Numbered from the stretch's first letter, positions 1-12,966 are shown. The stretch is DNA of 64,000 bases from Diploscapter coronatus (GCA_964036155.1 OZ038422.1:33379201-33443200); one strand, 5' to 3'. Made by a program: numbers and translations. The notes: generated from the sequence alone by a model not told the origin.

Positions 1-68
1 AGTAGAATGCAAAACGCGATTGACGTCGAGAGAAGACTCGCTACCAGGATTAACTTGCCTTTCTTCAT
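1..68 (-). CDS. 5' start of a secreted or membrane protein, cut by the window edge
   Basis: The reverse strand has an ATG at 68-66 that opens a frame to the window edge: Met, Lys-Lys-Gly-Lys, then a hydrophobic run (LILVASLLSTSIAFCIL). This is the pattern of a signal peptide or an N-terminal signal anchor. A splice-acceptor-like TTTCATTAG lies about 20 nt upstream, so this may be the first exon after a trans-splice site. Only 22 residues are visible and I cannot name a family. It could also be a chance frame. The receptor L-domain exons lie just upstream on the same strand, so it may be the next gene in a cluster. Confidence 0.4.
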   Translation of the reverse strand, partial: MKKGKLILVASLLSTSIAFCIL

Positions 69-152
69 ATCCACTCGAAACAAAATCTAATGAAAGACGA
101 ATCATGAATTGCATTAAATTTTCAACATTTTTGCTTGCAGATAAGAAATGCG

Positions 153-710
153 TCACTTTTCTATGATTGATAAATAAATTGAAAGTAAAAAAAAACTTGG
201 CGAAATCTGCTTATCGATCAAGTGACACGGTGTGGATTCAAGCCTGTAACTGGCTCGAAGCCTTCCTTCGAATTGCCTTTCATGGTACTCGGTCTTGCTG
301 CACAATTTAGGGTTGTCCTGCAAATGAAAATTTTCAAAAAAAAATTCTCTAAAAAAGATAGATAGGGGAAAAATGAGGTAAACCTTGTAGGAATCCAGAG
401 TGAGAGCGAATTTTCATCGACGTAATTCAGAGGCATTTATTCGTCCTCTAGCCAGGAGTTGTTGCGAACGACCATTGCAGCTGCCGAAAAATAATTGAAA
501 TAAAAATACCGCAAAAGTGCATTTTCTTCTAAAATGAAAACTGCTTCTGGAGAAAATTTCAATTTAAAAAAAAAAAAAAAACACGGGGAAAATCAAATTC
601 CAACGTTGATTTGTCTCACTGTATCCGATGATCGTGCTGAGGAGATGGAAAAAATAGAGGGCTGTGAATTGGGTGTTTTCGATCGTCACGCAGCCATGCA
701 CTTCTCTGAT
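153..710 (-). CDS. Receptor L-domain protein (irld-like), 3' portion with a broken frame
   Basis: Three reverse-strand exons are visible: 620-710, 384-480 and 153-317. The first has a TTTTCAG acceptor and a GTGAGA donor and encodes a segment (GCVTIENTQFTAL, then an aliphatic helix-like stretch) typical of the receptor L-domain fold found in insulin/EGF-receptor-like IRLD proteins of nematodes. The second continues with RNNSWLEDE, and the third contains DNPKLC, the usual L-domain end motif. The phases at the 620/480 junction agree, but in exon 384-480 an in-frame TAA follows LEDE. That exon is also one base too short to join exon 317 in the frame carrying DNPKLC; one more A in the AAAA run near 406-409 would repair the phase but not the TAA. 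It is therefore either a decaying gene or affected by sequence error. Upstream exons were not resolved. The family call is by motif only. Confidence 0.45.
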
Positions 711-1695
711 CTGAAAATTTTGACAAATCGATTTTTCCTAAAAATTCTTGATATTTTCTGTCAACACGTCTTTAGCGTTGGTCAGAAATCGTCGCTGACA
801 GTGCTGAATAAATTTTCTTTTTATTTCCTCGTTTTCTTTGCAAAAAATGACTTCAAATTTCATAATTCGGAATTTGTATCTTTTGAGTTCCTTCCGATGG
901 CGAATTTCTACAACATTAGGATCAAGAGTGGGAAAAATTTCATTTTCGTTTTCGAATCTTTAAAATTTTTAATTTGTGCATCCCTGTGTACCCCTGGATT
1001 CTAGATAAATAGCGAACAAAAGTGAAAAGGATCGGGGAATTTAGAAAAATTAATAGGATAAGTGCTTGATCAGGACCTCAAAGAATAATAGACTCGAGTA
1101 ATGTTTCATTTGAATTTTTCGAGCTTTATATGACAGATAAATCATTGAGTTTTCACTTCTTTTTCCTCGATTTTTTGCAAGAGTTCCATTTATCGATCTA
1201 TTTTTGTGATGAATTGATATTTTTCTCATTTTTCGTACATTTTTTATGACATCAACAATTACACCTCTGCTTTCATAGAATTGGCACCGTTATTTATATT
1301 TTTGCCTTTGTGTTTCGGGATAAGTCTGTGGGCGTAGAGAAAAGAGAATCCGAAGAGATAAATATGAAGAAAGATAGGCAGAGTTAGAAGGAGGAAAAAT
1401 CTTGCGCACTGCTTGAGCACACGAATCTCGAGAGCTTGAGGACGGTAAATATCGCTATAATGACAAACGAATTGTGCCTCTCTCTCTGCCATGTCTTATC
1501 CCGACAATATCTTTTCGTTATCCATTTTTCTTTACCCTTTACTCTCCACGGTATTTTCAAATTGTCAGCTTCTCAGCTCCATCCAGACATCTTTACTGTT
1601 TCATCCGTGCCTGTTTCTTTAACTTTCACTTTTCTTAACTCAATTCATCTCATTTCGCCAGTCAGTTTTCCTGAACTCGAAATCTCTCAGGAACA
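711..1695. other. Spacer upstream of tnc-2; no secure gene
   Basis: AT-rich DNA. A short reverse-strand stretch near 760-815 (acceptor ATTTATTCAG, then a Cys-containing frame) could be a further upstream exon of the L-domain gene, but I could not fix its donor. The last 250 bases are pyrimidine-rich and should hold the tnc-2 promoter and its trans-splice acceptor. Confidence 0.4.
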
Positions 1696-2419
1696 ATGGT
1701 AGGTTAATTTTATCGATTGACTTTATTTCTGTTATGCAAATTTTCAAATTCAGGGTGACGCCGTCGCAGAAGCACTTGAACAGCTCACTGCTGAACAGAT
1801 CGAACGTAAGATCGATTTACCTTTTCCTTATTGATTTTTTTTTGCAATTATGCAGAATTCCGCAAGTATTTCAACATGTTCGACAAAGAAGGAAAGGGCT
1901 ACATCCGTGCTACGCAAGTCGGTCAGATTCTCCGAACCATGGGACAGGCCTTCGAAGAGCGTGACTTGAAACAACTCATCAAGGAATTCGATACTGATGG
2001 TACAAGAAAGTGTTAAAAGAAATTGATGCAACTCAGCTCTTAGGCTCTGGTGAAATCGAATTCGAAGAGTTCGCTGCTATGGTTGCCAACTTCGTCGTCA
2101 ACAATGCCGACGATGAGGGTCTCGAGGAAGAACTTCGTGAAGCTTTCAGGCTATACGACAAAGAAGTACATCGTTCCGCCAAATAAATAAATGATTTGAT
2201 TTCTTCAAGGGAAATGGCTACATCAACGTCTCTGATCTCCGTGACATTCTCCGTGCCTTGGACGACAACGTTTCAGAGGATGAGCTCGACGAAATGATCG
2301 CCGAGATCGATACTGATGGCTCAGGAACTGTCGATTTTGATGGTATGATTTTAGTTGAGACTTCTTGTGACATTTTTTATATTGCAGAATTCATGGAGAT
2401 GATGTCTGGCGAGGCCTAA
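1696..2419 (+). CDS. tnc-2: Troponin C, pharyngeal (TNC-2) type
   Basis: Calcium sensor of the thin filament: it binds troponin I and T and switches on muscle contraction. Six exons (1696-1698, 1754-1805, 1856-1999, 2044-2165, 2210-2342, 2388-2419) splice in phase to 161 residues, the normal length for the family. The protein has four EF-hands. Loops 2 ([12 protein letters not shown]) and 4 ([12 protein letters not shown]) carry the full set of calcium ligands. Loop 1 ([12 protein letters not shown]) ends in Gln and loop 3 ([12 protein letters not shown]) in Asp, where Glu is usual, so sites 1 and 3 look weak. The sequence strongly resembles the C. elegans pharyngeal isoform rather than the body-wall PAT-10 form. 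Oddly, the first exon contributes only the ATG, followed at once by the intron donor GTAGGT. An AATAAA signal follows at 2583, and a transthyretin-like gene starts 338 nt downstream. Confidence 0.93.
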
Positions 2420-2582
2420 ACGGGATATTCCAACTCAAGTTCGTCGTCTTCTAGCTATCCTCAAAATTCATTTCATTCGATGCCAGTCTTATTCCCCTCC
2501 TATTTTGATTCAAATCAATGATGCATTCATTCATTTAACTGTTTATTTTTCGTTTTGTCATTGTCAACGAATTCAACCTGTC

Positions 2583-2588
2583 AATAAA
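2583..2588 (+). promoter_or_regulatory. AATAAA polyadenylation signal of tnc-2
   Basis: Exact AATAAA 164 nt after the tnc-2 stop codon and 169 nt before the start of the next gene on the same strand. The spacing would allow a shared pre-mRNA, but no strong trans-splice acceptor stands out. Confidence 0.6.
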
Positions 2589-2756
2589 GAATTCGGGCTC
2601 TATCGACAGTTCGTCGTATTTTTGTTTATCAGTGAAACGCTATCGACTTTTTCAAGCATGAGAGGGATCGTCTTATCAGCAGTCGCTACACCTCTTCTTC
2701 TCATTGCACATCAAAACAGGCACGTATTGCCAGTTTGTGTGTATTTTTGATCTACA

Positions 2757-3433
2757 ATGAAGAATACTTCGAGGCTTATTTGTTTGCTGCTGGCTGCCTA
2801 CCTGCCAAGCGAACTTCTCGCTTCAAAGTACACTGACTCGATTTTGACAAAGTAAGTTGGGTCTTGATTTTCCTCGGAAAAGGATTTTACAGGTCCACGG
2901 CAGCCAAGGGAATTCTAAGATGCGGCAAAACACCCCTGAAAGACGCTCATGTCTGGCTGTTCAGAAACACGACACTTCGTGAGTTGGAGCATGAATGCTT
3001 AAAGAGTTTACTTACCCTTGCCAGAGGACGACGATATCCTCGACTATGTCGTAACTGGTCCTGATGGTAGCTTCTCGCTTGAAGGACACACTGGCGGAAG
3101 GCCGAGTGAAAACATGGGGATCAAGCCGAAGCTCCGCTTCTTCCATAAATGTGACCACGCGAAGGTAAGCACAATTCGTTGTCGTCTGAACTCATGCATC
3201 CAGAATGCAATCAGCATAAACTTCAAGTTTTTATGTCTGCATTTCAAACCCAGGAAGCAAATTTCCAGGACTCGTACCGGGCGTTCAATTTCGCCTACAA
3301 TGAAACATACACTAATCTGGGACGCATTACCCGAAAGACTTTCGATCTAGGCGAATTCAATTTGCAGCTGCAAATGCCTGGCGAAACTACGGAAAAGAAG
3401 CTCTATGAAGGGAAACCGAAAAAGTTTGAGTGA
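2757..3433 (+). CDS. Transthyretin-like (TTL/ttr) family secreted protein
   Basis: Extracellular protein of the nematode-expanded transthyretin-like family (Pfam TTR-52 type); individual roles are mostly unknown, though one C. elegans member bridges dying cells to phagocytes. Four exons (2757-2851, 2893-2978, 3025-3164, 3254-3433) give 166 residues. If the last exon instead uses the second in-frame acceptor at 3268, the protein is five residues shorter. A signal peptide (residues 1 to about 22, CLLLAAYLP core) is followed by the classic GILRCGKTPLKDAHVWLF strand pair, a TGPDGSFSLEG loop, FHKCDH with the paired cysteine, and the closing FDLGEFNLQL strand. The Cys pair and these strands are the family signature. 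It lies just downstream of troponin C on the same strand. Which of the many ttr genes it matches cannot be told by eye. Confidence 0.88.
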
Positions 3434-3940
3434 ATTTTGAACTGGCGATGAAAACCTTCGTTGGAATATATATTTATAGCTCATTTTAATCTGTCGAATC
3501 CTCATTTCGATTCACTTCCTTATTTTGGATGGAAATGGGTTTATTATCTTAAACAAATCATGTTTCTGACATTAGAAATGAAAAATTATCGTAGGACTTT
3601 TCCGAGAATAAATAAATTATGTAGTCTAACACATAGATTAGTCTTGAGATCAGATTAAAAATAAATAAAAATCGATCTAGAAATTCGACACCAGCTTTGG
3701 GTTTGAAATTTGCAATGTGCAATGTGTAATATTTTATATTGGCTGAGATTTGAGATTCTTGCATTCGCCGTTAAGTTTGTGATGCGAAAATTAATATAAA
3801 AGTGGATATGAATAAAATCAATAAATTTTGTTTAGGATTTGAGACAATGTTGCTTCCTCAATTATGAATATCATATTGTTTCAAATCGTACAAGATACAG
3901 CGAAATAAATATCAAAATTGCATTATAAACAAAAATCCTG
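3434..3940. other. Convergent 3' spacer
   Basis: Between the transthyretin-like gene (plus) and the small gene (minus). AATAAA motifs occur at about 3607 and in the stretch 3810-3826 on the plus strand and could end the upstream transcript. No further gene seen. Confidence 0.5.
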
Positions 3941-4997
3941 TTACTTGTCATCGTTGCTACCAGATTTTTCATCTTCTTTCTTTTCTCCTTCAGCTTCCTA
4001 AATTTATGTCTTTATTTTTCATCAAAGGCAATCGTTAATTCCAATTTTTGAGATTCAAGAACTAATGTAATCAAAACAAGAGATATCAAGCGCTTTATAC
4101 CTTGCTAAACCCCATAAATTTTGTATTCTGGTAAAAAAAACGCTCTCGGAAAACCAAGAATGATAAAGCTAAATACATTTTCCAGTAAAATATTTTCATT
4201 ATTTTGTCTGGTAGTCGGGGCGGGCTTTTTATTGCATTTCCGTTTTCTCATGAAGATAGATGCAATATTTCTAGGTCTGCTGCAGTTGCACGTTATCGTT
4301 AGTGCAAAACGAAGACTAGATTGCACCACAAATAATCATCTGCATACTGCATGCAATGCATACCTATCATGGAAGAACGAAAATTATTCCAGTTTAAAAA
4401 ATATCCATTCTAAGAGGTATCTTTGAACACCTAATCCGAAAAATCCTAATTAGATGCATCTACAAGTTTGCGCCGATCTATGAGTATTAGCTAGGCCGAG
4501 CCTACACACTAGAATATTTTCAGCTCGGTTTTTTCGCCTAATACATAATAGTTATTTGAAGGCGTCCAAACTCATAGGTTTGTGAGATCAAACAACGCGA
4601 ATAAGATGTGATGTGCCTTTTTCTTCAATAGGTAACTGGATCCTTTCACACCCAATCAATTATAAATTATTCATGTCTGATATATCACACCACACCTAAT
4701 ATATCAAATTTTAGCGATGCTGGTTATATGAATATGAAGTAGAAGATCAAGACGATGTAGAAAAATTCGATATTTACTTACCGAAATTTTTTCGGCTTTA
4801 TTGATGAGTTTCGCCAACATCGGAGCGGCAGGATGATGCGCGGAATCAGCCTGCGAGAAACGACGCATATTCGATGGAAGCAAATGAAGCGGATTTGTCT
4901 CGATTGTTAGCGAATGACGATGGCTGAAATGACTCGATAAATCAGCAATTTCTTTATTAACCTACCCCATGTTGGGAGTTTCCTGCTTCGACGTCAT
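3941..4997 (-). CDS. Small protein of unknown function (76 aa), three exons
   Basis: Not a family I recognise. Exons 4966-4997, 4782-4923 and 3941-3997 join in phase to 76 residues. The start chosen is the ATG at 4997. An acceptor-like TTTAG at 5044-5045 sits 46 nt upstream and could receive a spliced leader, although the frame stays open back to it. The protein has no signal peptide or membrane segment. It begins polar (MTSKQETPNMGHRHS), has a central part with HLLPSNMRRFSQADS, which resembles a kinase recognition site (RRFS), then a short helix-like APMLAKLINKAEKI, and ends in a highly charged tail rich in Glu, Lys and Asp. The 784-nt second intron holds no other gene. The three matching splice phases and the contrast in base composition support it as real; its role is open. 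Confidence 0.6.
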
Positions 4998-5043
4998 CGC
5001 CGTTGGCTTAGGTTCAGACTCTTCTGGCTGCGACAACGTTATT

Positions 5044-8000
5044 CTAAATCGACACAATTGTCATCATTTTTCAGAAAAAAATCGAGAATAAATAAAGCGA
5101 TTGTCAAAGAATTTTCGAGCGATAGAGGCTAGAATGTATAGTGGAAGTAGAAAATGTAGGTAAGATGAGTTCTCTGCTAGAATACATGCATGGATAGAGG
5201 CTTAGGTTAGGTATCTCGGTGTCTATTCAACCTAGGTATTTTCATTTCCTTCCTCTGTCCAGATATCTCTTCTCTCGCTCGCTTGTTTTTGTTTTCATTT
5301 CGAATTTCAATTTCAATCTCAGTCTCTCCCACTCCATTGTTTTTCTGCTCTACATTCACCCCATTTATATTCGGTCATATATTGAAGAAGCAGAGCATCT
5401 GTATGTCTGCGCACTTTCGGAGGCGCCGCTATGGAAACGCAAGAAAAATTTCGAGTCGAACGTGTGCGCGCGTGGAGATAAGGCTAAAATTAAAACGACG
5501 GAGTAGAGAAATTAAATCGGACGGTGAAAAATAGTTATGTGAAAATGTTGCTGGGGCAAACAAAACAAATTCAATGAACATGAGATCATAATGATTTTAA
5601 TTTGCAGAATATGTTACGTTCGAACGAGAACTAATTGAATCGTCAGAACTTATTATGATAAGAAATTGTCGAGAATTTAGATGGAAGCACTTTGTCAGAG
5701 GTGTTGAAAACAAAATAGTTTTTGCTAAAATAAGACGAGTGCTCTTTCAACATGTAACAGCCCTAATTATCGCTAATAAATATGCGCATGAATAATTGGC
5801 TTTCTCATCTAACTGCGCTTAGGCCTAGGATTACTGCTAGTTTTATCTAACCAATGAGCTTCTCCTGCTAAACTCCTTGAGCGACAAATATCAACAATCA
5901 TTTTCCAGGTAGAAGATGCGAAAGATGGGATACTATTTTGAACATAACAAATTCATCTACCCAAAATAAGCACGCGCAAAATCCAAAATAGCCTCACTTT
6001 GACATTATTATGATAGATACGACAGGCCACACGCTAAAAATGCGCACACACTGCAATCATATTCCTCGGCATAATTTTCAGGGCTTAGACGTATTTTCCG
6101 CCATTTTTTTCTCATGTCTAATATAGCTCGATAAAAATAATAAAATGTGTGTGTGTGTGTCTAAAAATATAAAAATTTAGTTGATGTACTTTTGGCATAA
6201 TTGAATTTTCAACAATGTGTTGGCATTTTCTTTCAATAATTGCACTAGGCTAAACATACTCCCACAAAAATTATCTGGATGTATGTGTGTGAAATTATAG
6301 CAAGTTCTCGATAATCTAATAATTGCAACTTTCTAGTCGACATAAAAACACCAGCATTTGCGCACAAACGTTCATTTTTGCAGAGAACTAATGAGCATTG
6401 AAATTCATGTGCTGCATTAGGATATCTAACAAAAAGATCAATCAAAATTAGCCAAATCCAACAGGGAAAAAGACATTCCATCCCATCATTTTACTGCTCT
6501 TTCACTAAAATGTTGTTACCACCAAGCATATGTCTGATCTGTCTTGAATTGGAAATTGCTTCCGCATCGCTTTCATCACATTTTTCGACTTCATTCACTC
6601 CGTTCCTCTGATGCCATATGCGATCTTTTCTCACTACGCTCTCTAGTCCGTTTCATATTCATTATCATCACGACTCAGACGTCGTGCGAATTTTCTCGTT
6701 CGAGCCGGCTAATTTAGTGCTGCATGCCCATTAATTATCAGTCAAATAGCAGAAACTATGGAATATTGCAGAATGAGACGCGTAAGATAATGAGAACGCT
6801 AGTTCCTTCCAAATAAACGTGCGTTATCGATGTTTCAAAGGTTCACTAGGGCTAGAAGAATCCAGAAGGGGTATACGATCATTATGAAAATTTACTAAGC
6901 GACATCATTAGACGATGGAACTTTGAGGATAACTTTGGCACTTATTTGATAGGAGAGTTAATAAACAACATTTTTGAACACATTTTGTTGTTGGGTTTGC
7001 AGAATTTGAGAAATGTTTAAACGGAAATGCTTAAATGATTCAGATTTTCGCTAATATGCGATGCATATTTGATTAGGGATATGTTCACAGATTAATTTGG
7101 ATGGTCGAAGAACGTGAAATTAGATTGAAAGAGGAAGGACTCACGAAATTTGAAGACAAGGTAAATGAATTGAAAGCGAGGGTTTATGTGGGCCTAAATT
7201 TAGATTTCATTTAGTCACGTTTAGATTCCCCGAAAAATTATGAAAATGACTAAATTTGCCCACAAAAGACGTGAAATCAGAAAGTCGAGATCTAGCAAAT
7301 ACGATGCTGTCTGGAAAACTCGTGAGACAACACTTACAAACTTTTCTCTCGCGATAAAAATGCAGAACTCTATGCATAGAGCAGTTCGGTAATTATTCGC
7401 GCAACGTGGAAAAGAAAGGACTACGACATTTTTATTTGATCAGGAGATTTCTGAGACGACGAAGACTGAGAAATAAGTGTTACCGAGAAATTGTAACAAA
7501 GCGCGAACTCCTTCGGATCTCTACTTAAGGATTATGAATATCGCACGAATAGCCGAAAAAATCGCATCTCTATTTGGATATGCGGAGAAAGGAAGGGAGA
7601 AATCATGTGAAAGTGCGAGAAATAGAAATGCCGAAAAAAGTGTAGAGAGTAAGTTGAAGAAGAGATATTGGAGAAGAAGTCCAACATCGGGCAGAATATC
7701 GGCAATGAAGCCGCTCTTATTTATGTGAAAACGAGAAGGTATGTAAGCTAGCTCTTAACGGGGAGATACTATATATGGCTGCATTTAGTGAAATTGATTC
7801 ATGAAAATAGCACTCGTATCAATTTTCGGAAGGCGATGATGCAGAACATGAGCCTTACCAGAACTAATTCAGACCGCTTTTCAAGACATCATCGAGAGAA
7901 TATGCAACTTTTATAAAATTCGAAAAGTTCATAGTCTGGACTTTGAATTTGATTACAAATTGTTGGAGATCACTAATTAATGTGAACACATGATCTATTG

Positions 8001-11000
8001 GGGTTCGTCGAGAATGTTTGCTGAAAGTTTTACCACCCTTTAGACGACGACGTGAGTCTTTGGTTAAGAAGTTGAAGAAAAGATGATTGTTTTGTCTGGA
8101 ATCACCTTTACCAAGCTGGATATTTTAATCTTCGAAAAATTCGGGCTAAGGGCGGTCGGAATTATTTATCTCCACAAAAATGAAGGGAAACACCAGAATT
8201 GAGGCTGGTGTTATTCGCACAAATTAGCAAGTGCAAATTGTGCTTCTCGATGCTGGTATTATGTGGAAGCTGCAAGCGTAGAGCCTGGGAGAAGCGGAGA
8301 CCGAGGAGTCGCGTTAGGCAAATGAGCAGGCGACAAAAATAACGCGAAATTAGTGTCGAAGCTTTTGATGAAAAGAACGACAACACACGACGATGAAACC
8401 TATCGAACAAAAATTACCGCTGGTGTTAATATCGACGAAACATCAGAAATTAGGGGGAATGTGAGGTTTAAAGAAAACACGATAACTCGCAACTTCATTC
8501 AAATGCGTCCTGAAAAAAAACAGATTCTGAATGATGTTGATGCATACTTGCATCTGTCTAATATTCGACTCAGAGTGGCGATACATGCAAAATACACATA
8601 AAAGAATAGGAAGTGACAGGAGTTTAGAGAAACGAAAAAGATAGGGCTCCATGCCTATGGGTCTAGTGAGTGCTCGATCCGAAGGGAATGCGAGAGCATA
8701 TCAAAGAGCGAGGACCTAGGCTCTAAACGTCCCGAAAGGGACCCTGCCCTACCCTGCCCGACTCAAATCGCATTGCATTCCTCTGCAGGCGAGAGCGAGG
8801 GCATTACGCAAAACAAGCAGTAAAAATAACTACATGCATATAAATATCAACGTCTTGTTTACGAGCATGTTAAACGTCAATCTGAAATCTTCGAAGCTGA
8901 AATGATGTGAACCATTAGCAATAATGTTTGACAAATCAAATCTTGACCTTGAATTTTGCAGTGTTGCAAGAATTTTAAGTATGAACTTTCGAAGCTACGA
9001 AAAAATCGGCTAAATGGGGTGAAGAGTTTGTTCCTCCAAATTTGGTCCATACCGATTTTTTCTGCAATGATTCACGTGTTTCTTCGCATGAAAAACTTAG
9101 GGTATGCTTTTGACAAAATTGCTTAGGAACTATTAAATAAGGTGTCTCCTATATGGGAAGCAGTAAACCTCTGCATGGCTCACATAAAGCGAGCACCGCT
9201 GGTTGAAAAAATAAGAGATTAAACGAAAATATCGCGTATCTTAGGGAACAGAATGAGAAATAAAACATTCAAATATCCTCACCTCTAAAACCTCTAAAAT
9301 GTGAAAATCTTATCAAAAGATCAAATATTTTTTAATGAGTTCTTATATTGAGATTGAGAAAAGTTGCGAAATTTCATCTCAAAAATTTTAATGTCTAAAA
9401 TAAGCTGTCTGCCTGCTTTATTTCAAAATTATAGATACTCGTGAAATGTCTCGGTGCTATATAAAATTCTGCTTACATTTCCTTACTGCGATTTTCGATT
9501 TTGAACTCTTCCTGAATTTCACAAACATTTTAGCTTGCTATTTATGGAAAAGATATTAGACATTTATGCATTGTCCAGGGGATTAGTCGATTTTCAATAT
9601 TAGTTTTAGCCACCGGGATTAGTTAAATTGCTAAAGTGGTAAAGGCCCAACAATAAGGTTTCTTCGAAAGATAGGAAATGTAAATGATAAGGCAGACTAC
9701 GAATTTGGGATATCGTGACTTGAAAGTAAACTTTCGTCGCTTTACTTCACTAATAAATATCTTTTTACATCCCAACTTTATAAACTATCCTAATTCACGA
9801 CATTACGTGAATCTTCTAGAGGACTAAAATCGTTTGAGAATGCTCTAAAGTGGACTTTATGAAGCTTACAAGATAAATGATGGCTTTTTAGAGCTATAAA
9901 TACTATCCAGAAAAGCATAGAACGTAATAATAATTTTACTCGGTTTATTGTAAGAAAAATATTTGCGCAAATGAAATAAAATTCCTCGTTTGGATATTGA
10001 AATTAGATTGTCAAAATGAAGAGGAATGTGAGGTGGCTAACAGAAGAGGAAAGAGACTAGAACGCCGTCAACCAGGTGCTTAATGAAAAACGCTCAAATA
10101 CGACGAGAGTGAGTGAGGAGGAGAGGAGGTTCAGGAAAAAACGTAGATCTTACACGGAATGACAGGAAAAACAAGGTCTTGATGTAAAATATTCGAACAT
10201 TTGTGTAAAAAAGACAGGTCACCCAGAACCTTCGTGATATCATAAGGTTTCAAATGTAAGATTTACTTTGGAAAATATCGTAGGATTTCTAAAAAAAATT
10301 CTAATCCTGTACATTGACATTTTAATCACTAAATCCTAAAAAGAAGTCAGATAAATATCATATTGATAAGAGATAACAAAAAAACTGTTGAAAGATAGGA
10401 AATTGAAATGCAAAATATGGACATAAAAACGAGAAGCGGCTGCATCGAAACGAAGGTATTACCCATTTATGGATCAGAAAATAGGAAGCGCCCAAACGGG
10501 TAACGGAAATTCGAAAAGACGTGCGCAAAGCGAGGAAAGAGCAGGAAGAGACGGCGTAGGCTGAAGGCAGAAAATGTGGACGAACAAAAAATTGGAGGGA
10601 ACGACCAAAGTCTGTTGATTGCAGATATCAACAGAACTTTTGCAGCAAAATAGAATAATAACAAGAAATTCGCGTATTGGGAAGTGAATTTAGAAAAGGC
10701 TTGACTCGAATCAAGTCAAAACCATTATGAAAGAATGGCAGATGATAATTTATAACGCCAAAATAAATTATTTCATTCACGATCTCGAGATTTTCTAAGT
10801 CGAACAACGAATCCTACATCATTTTATTTTTCTCAACAATGGCTCGAAAAGATGAAACTACACAATCGCGTTGCGCGTTAGTGCAGATGTTCTCTGTCAG
10901 AAATCCTTTTCTAAACTCGTCATGCCAAAAATGGAAACATATCATTGCTAAACTGGGATTTCTGCTTTTTCAACAGATAAAACGTTCATTTTTATCGACG

Positions 11001-12966
11001 TTGGGCTCAAAGTGATATTTCGTTTTAATGATAAGAACAGACTAGAAGAAGTAATCTCTATCACGAATTTGCTAAAGACTTGACATTTCAGCATGTATAG
11101 ATAGAGAGCGCAAGTATATTTCTGAAATAAAAAGTGAAATAGGGAATTTGTACTTTTCTGAAAGGGTTTTTATTCAGGGTTCTAAATCACTTTACAATTA
11201 GATCTTTGAAAATAGTTCATCCTGCGCAAAATTATGAGCATCTGAAGTGAACACTCAGTGTTCCTCATTCCTTCTCATTTCCACTGTCGAGCAAGAAAGG
11301 GGAAAGAAGAATGCGAAAAGGGATTTTGCCTTTTTAACAGATTCCATCATTTTTGTCGCTTTTTCAAAAGTTGTTTTTCTATTTTTCATTTGAATATGCT
11401 GACCGAAGGTAAAAGTAATGACTTGATATAATTAATTTAGCAATAGAGCGCATTTGCAGCTCATAATGTCAAATTATAACGGGAAAACTTTGGAACGAAG
11501 TTCCAGAATCGTACAGACTTGAAAATCAGCACAAACACCCGTTAGGTCATTACAAATAACATACCAAATGTCATCGAGTGTCACTTTTGTGCCAAGCGAG
11601 TCATGAGCGAATTTATGCTAATGTCAAACCTTGAAGCCCATTTTTGGACATTGGGCATGGTTTTCATGGATTGCTCCAGCGGAGAAAAATATTCTCCATA
11701 GTCGAATTGACTAATATAATTAATGAAAATCCAGAAAATATCGACTATTCTAATGAAAATCCGCTTCAAAACAACTCATACGACGGATTTCCTTCTTTCT
11801 CCTTTCCACAGTGGGAGGGACTTCCGCTCTCTATGTATAAGTGAAATGGCAATTGAGAGTTTCGTGTAGATATTATGGTCTTATCAGGTTTTATCCCAGG
11901 AGATTTATCTCAATCTGAGAAAAGCGTGCTTTTGATTGAATTTTCACACGTTTCGTAAAACCTACCTCGTTACGAAAATGAGAATTTCAGTTTTATCTAA
12001 CCTCCATTTAGTCTAGAACTTTGTGAAATAAAAAAAATCAACTTTGAGAATTTGTCATAAAATTTTTATTCGGCTTTCAAATACAATCATATGGCAGAGC
12101 GTTAAGCGAACAGAATTTGAGATAAGAAGCTTTGAAAGATTTTAAAAATATTTAGACGAAAATGTTATCTGATAGGAAGCAAGCAGGAATATATTTTATA
12201 GAAAATTGAAAATTGTAAATTGTAAGTATCATTACATCAGCATCAATTGCAATAATTCGAAATTAAAGCGAGTAAAATAAACGAAAATTGCATCGCGTTG
12301 AATTTAAAAATTGGGATCCCTGACGAAAAATAAATCGTTAATTAGATAGATAGTTTAATTGAAGTATTAATTAGGACCTAGTAAATGCACAACCAAACTC
12401 TTCTAAAGATACGACTATCAAAGCTAAAGGAATCATTGACTTTTTATAAGCAAAATAGTAGAAAATGGTTTTTTTTCAGTTTATCTGCCTAGTTAACTTT
12501 ATGAAAAGCCATTTTCATCTGAAATTGTACACTTCGAAATTGTTCAATTCAATCAGTATATTATTGTATCACGGATCAGGTAGAATCTGATAAGTATTAA
12601 TCAACTGTTCATAAATTGCAAGGCATGCACTTTCTGAGAATAAAGCAATTTATGCACCGTATCATCGTATTTTCTCACCAAAAGAGCTGAGTTAATTCGA
12701 AAATTAGTCGTTAATTGTCAAACTGTCATTTGAAATTAGTAACGATTGTCATGTCGGTAGGCTGAGTCTCTCCTAGAATAAGATAGTTATGATGGTTGAT
12801 TAGTTAGGGATGGTTAGATATTTTCGCGGTAACAGAATGAACCATGAAAATCTTTAACGAAAACGACCAAGTTCACAACATCCAAAATTTTCATGCTTCA
12901 CTATGATACTGCACTAGCTAATGAATTCGGCGATTAAAAATGATGTGGAATAAATAAGCTGAAGAT
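5044..12966. other. About 7.9 kb without a recognisable gene
   Basis: AT-rich DNA with scattered short open frames of unconvincing composition on both strands. Visible features: a pyrimidine-rich stretch then a GC-rich patch at 5240-5500 that may be the promoter of the small gene to its left, a TG dinucleotide run at 6146-6160, and a GC-richer island at 8655-8815 with short self-complementary pieces (GGAATGCGA near 8687 against TCGCATTGCATTCC near 8768) that does not fold into a tRNA. I see no splice-consistent coding exons. Confidence 0.45.
6146..6160. repeat. Short TG dinucleotide repeat
   Basis: Seven and a half uninterrupted TG units in intergenic DNA. Confidence 0.9.

Noticed and set aside
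4121..4426. 101-codon open frame on the plus strand
   Set aside because: Lies in the long intron of the small minus-strand gene; AT-rich composition and no domain.
8655..8815. GC-richer island suspected to be a structured RNA
   Set aside because: Only short imperfect complementarity; no known RNA family recognised.
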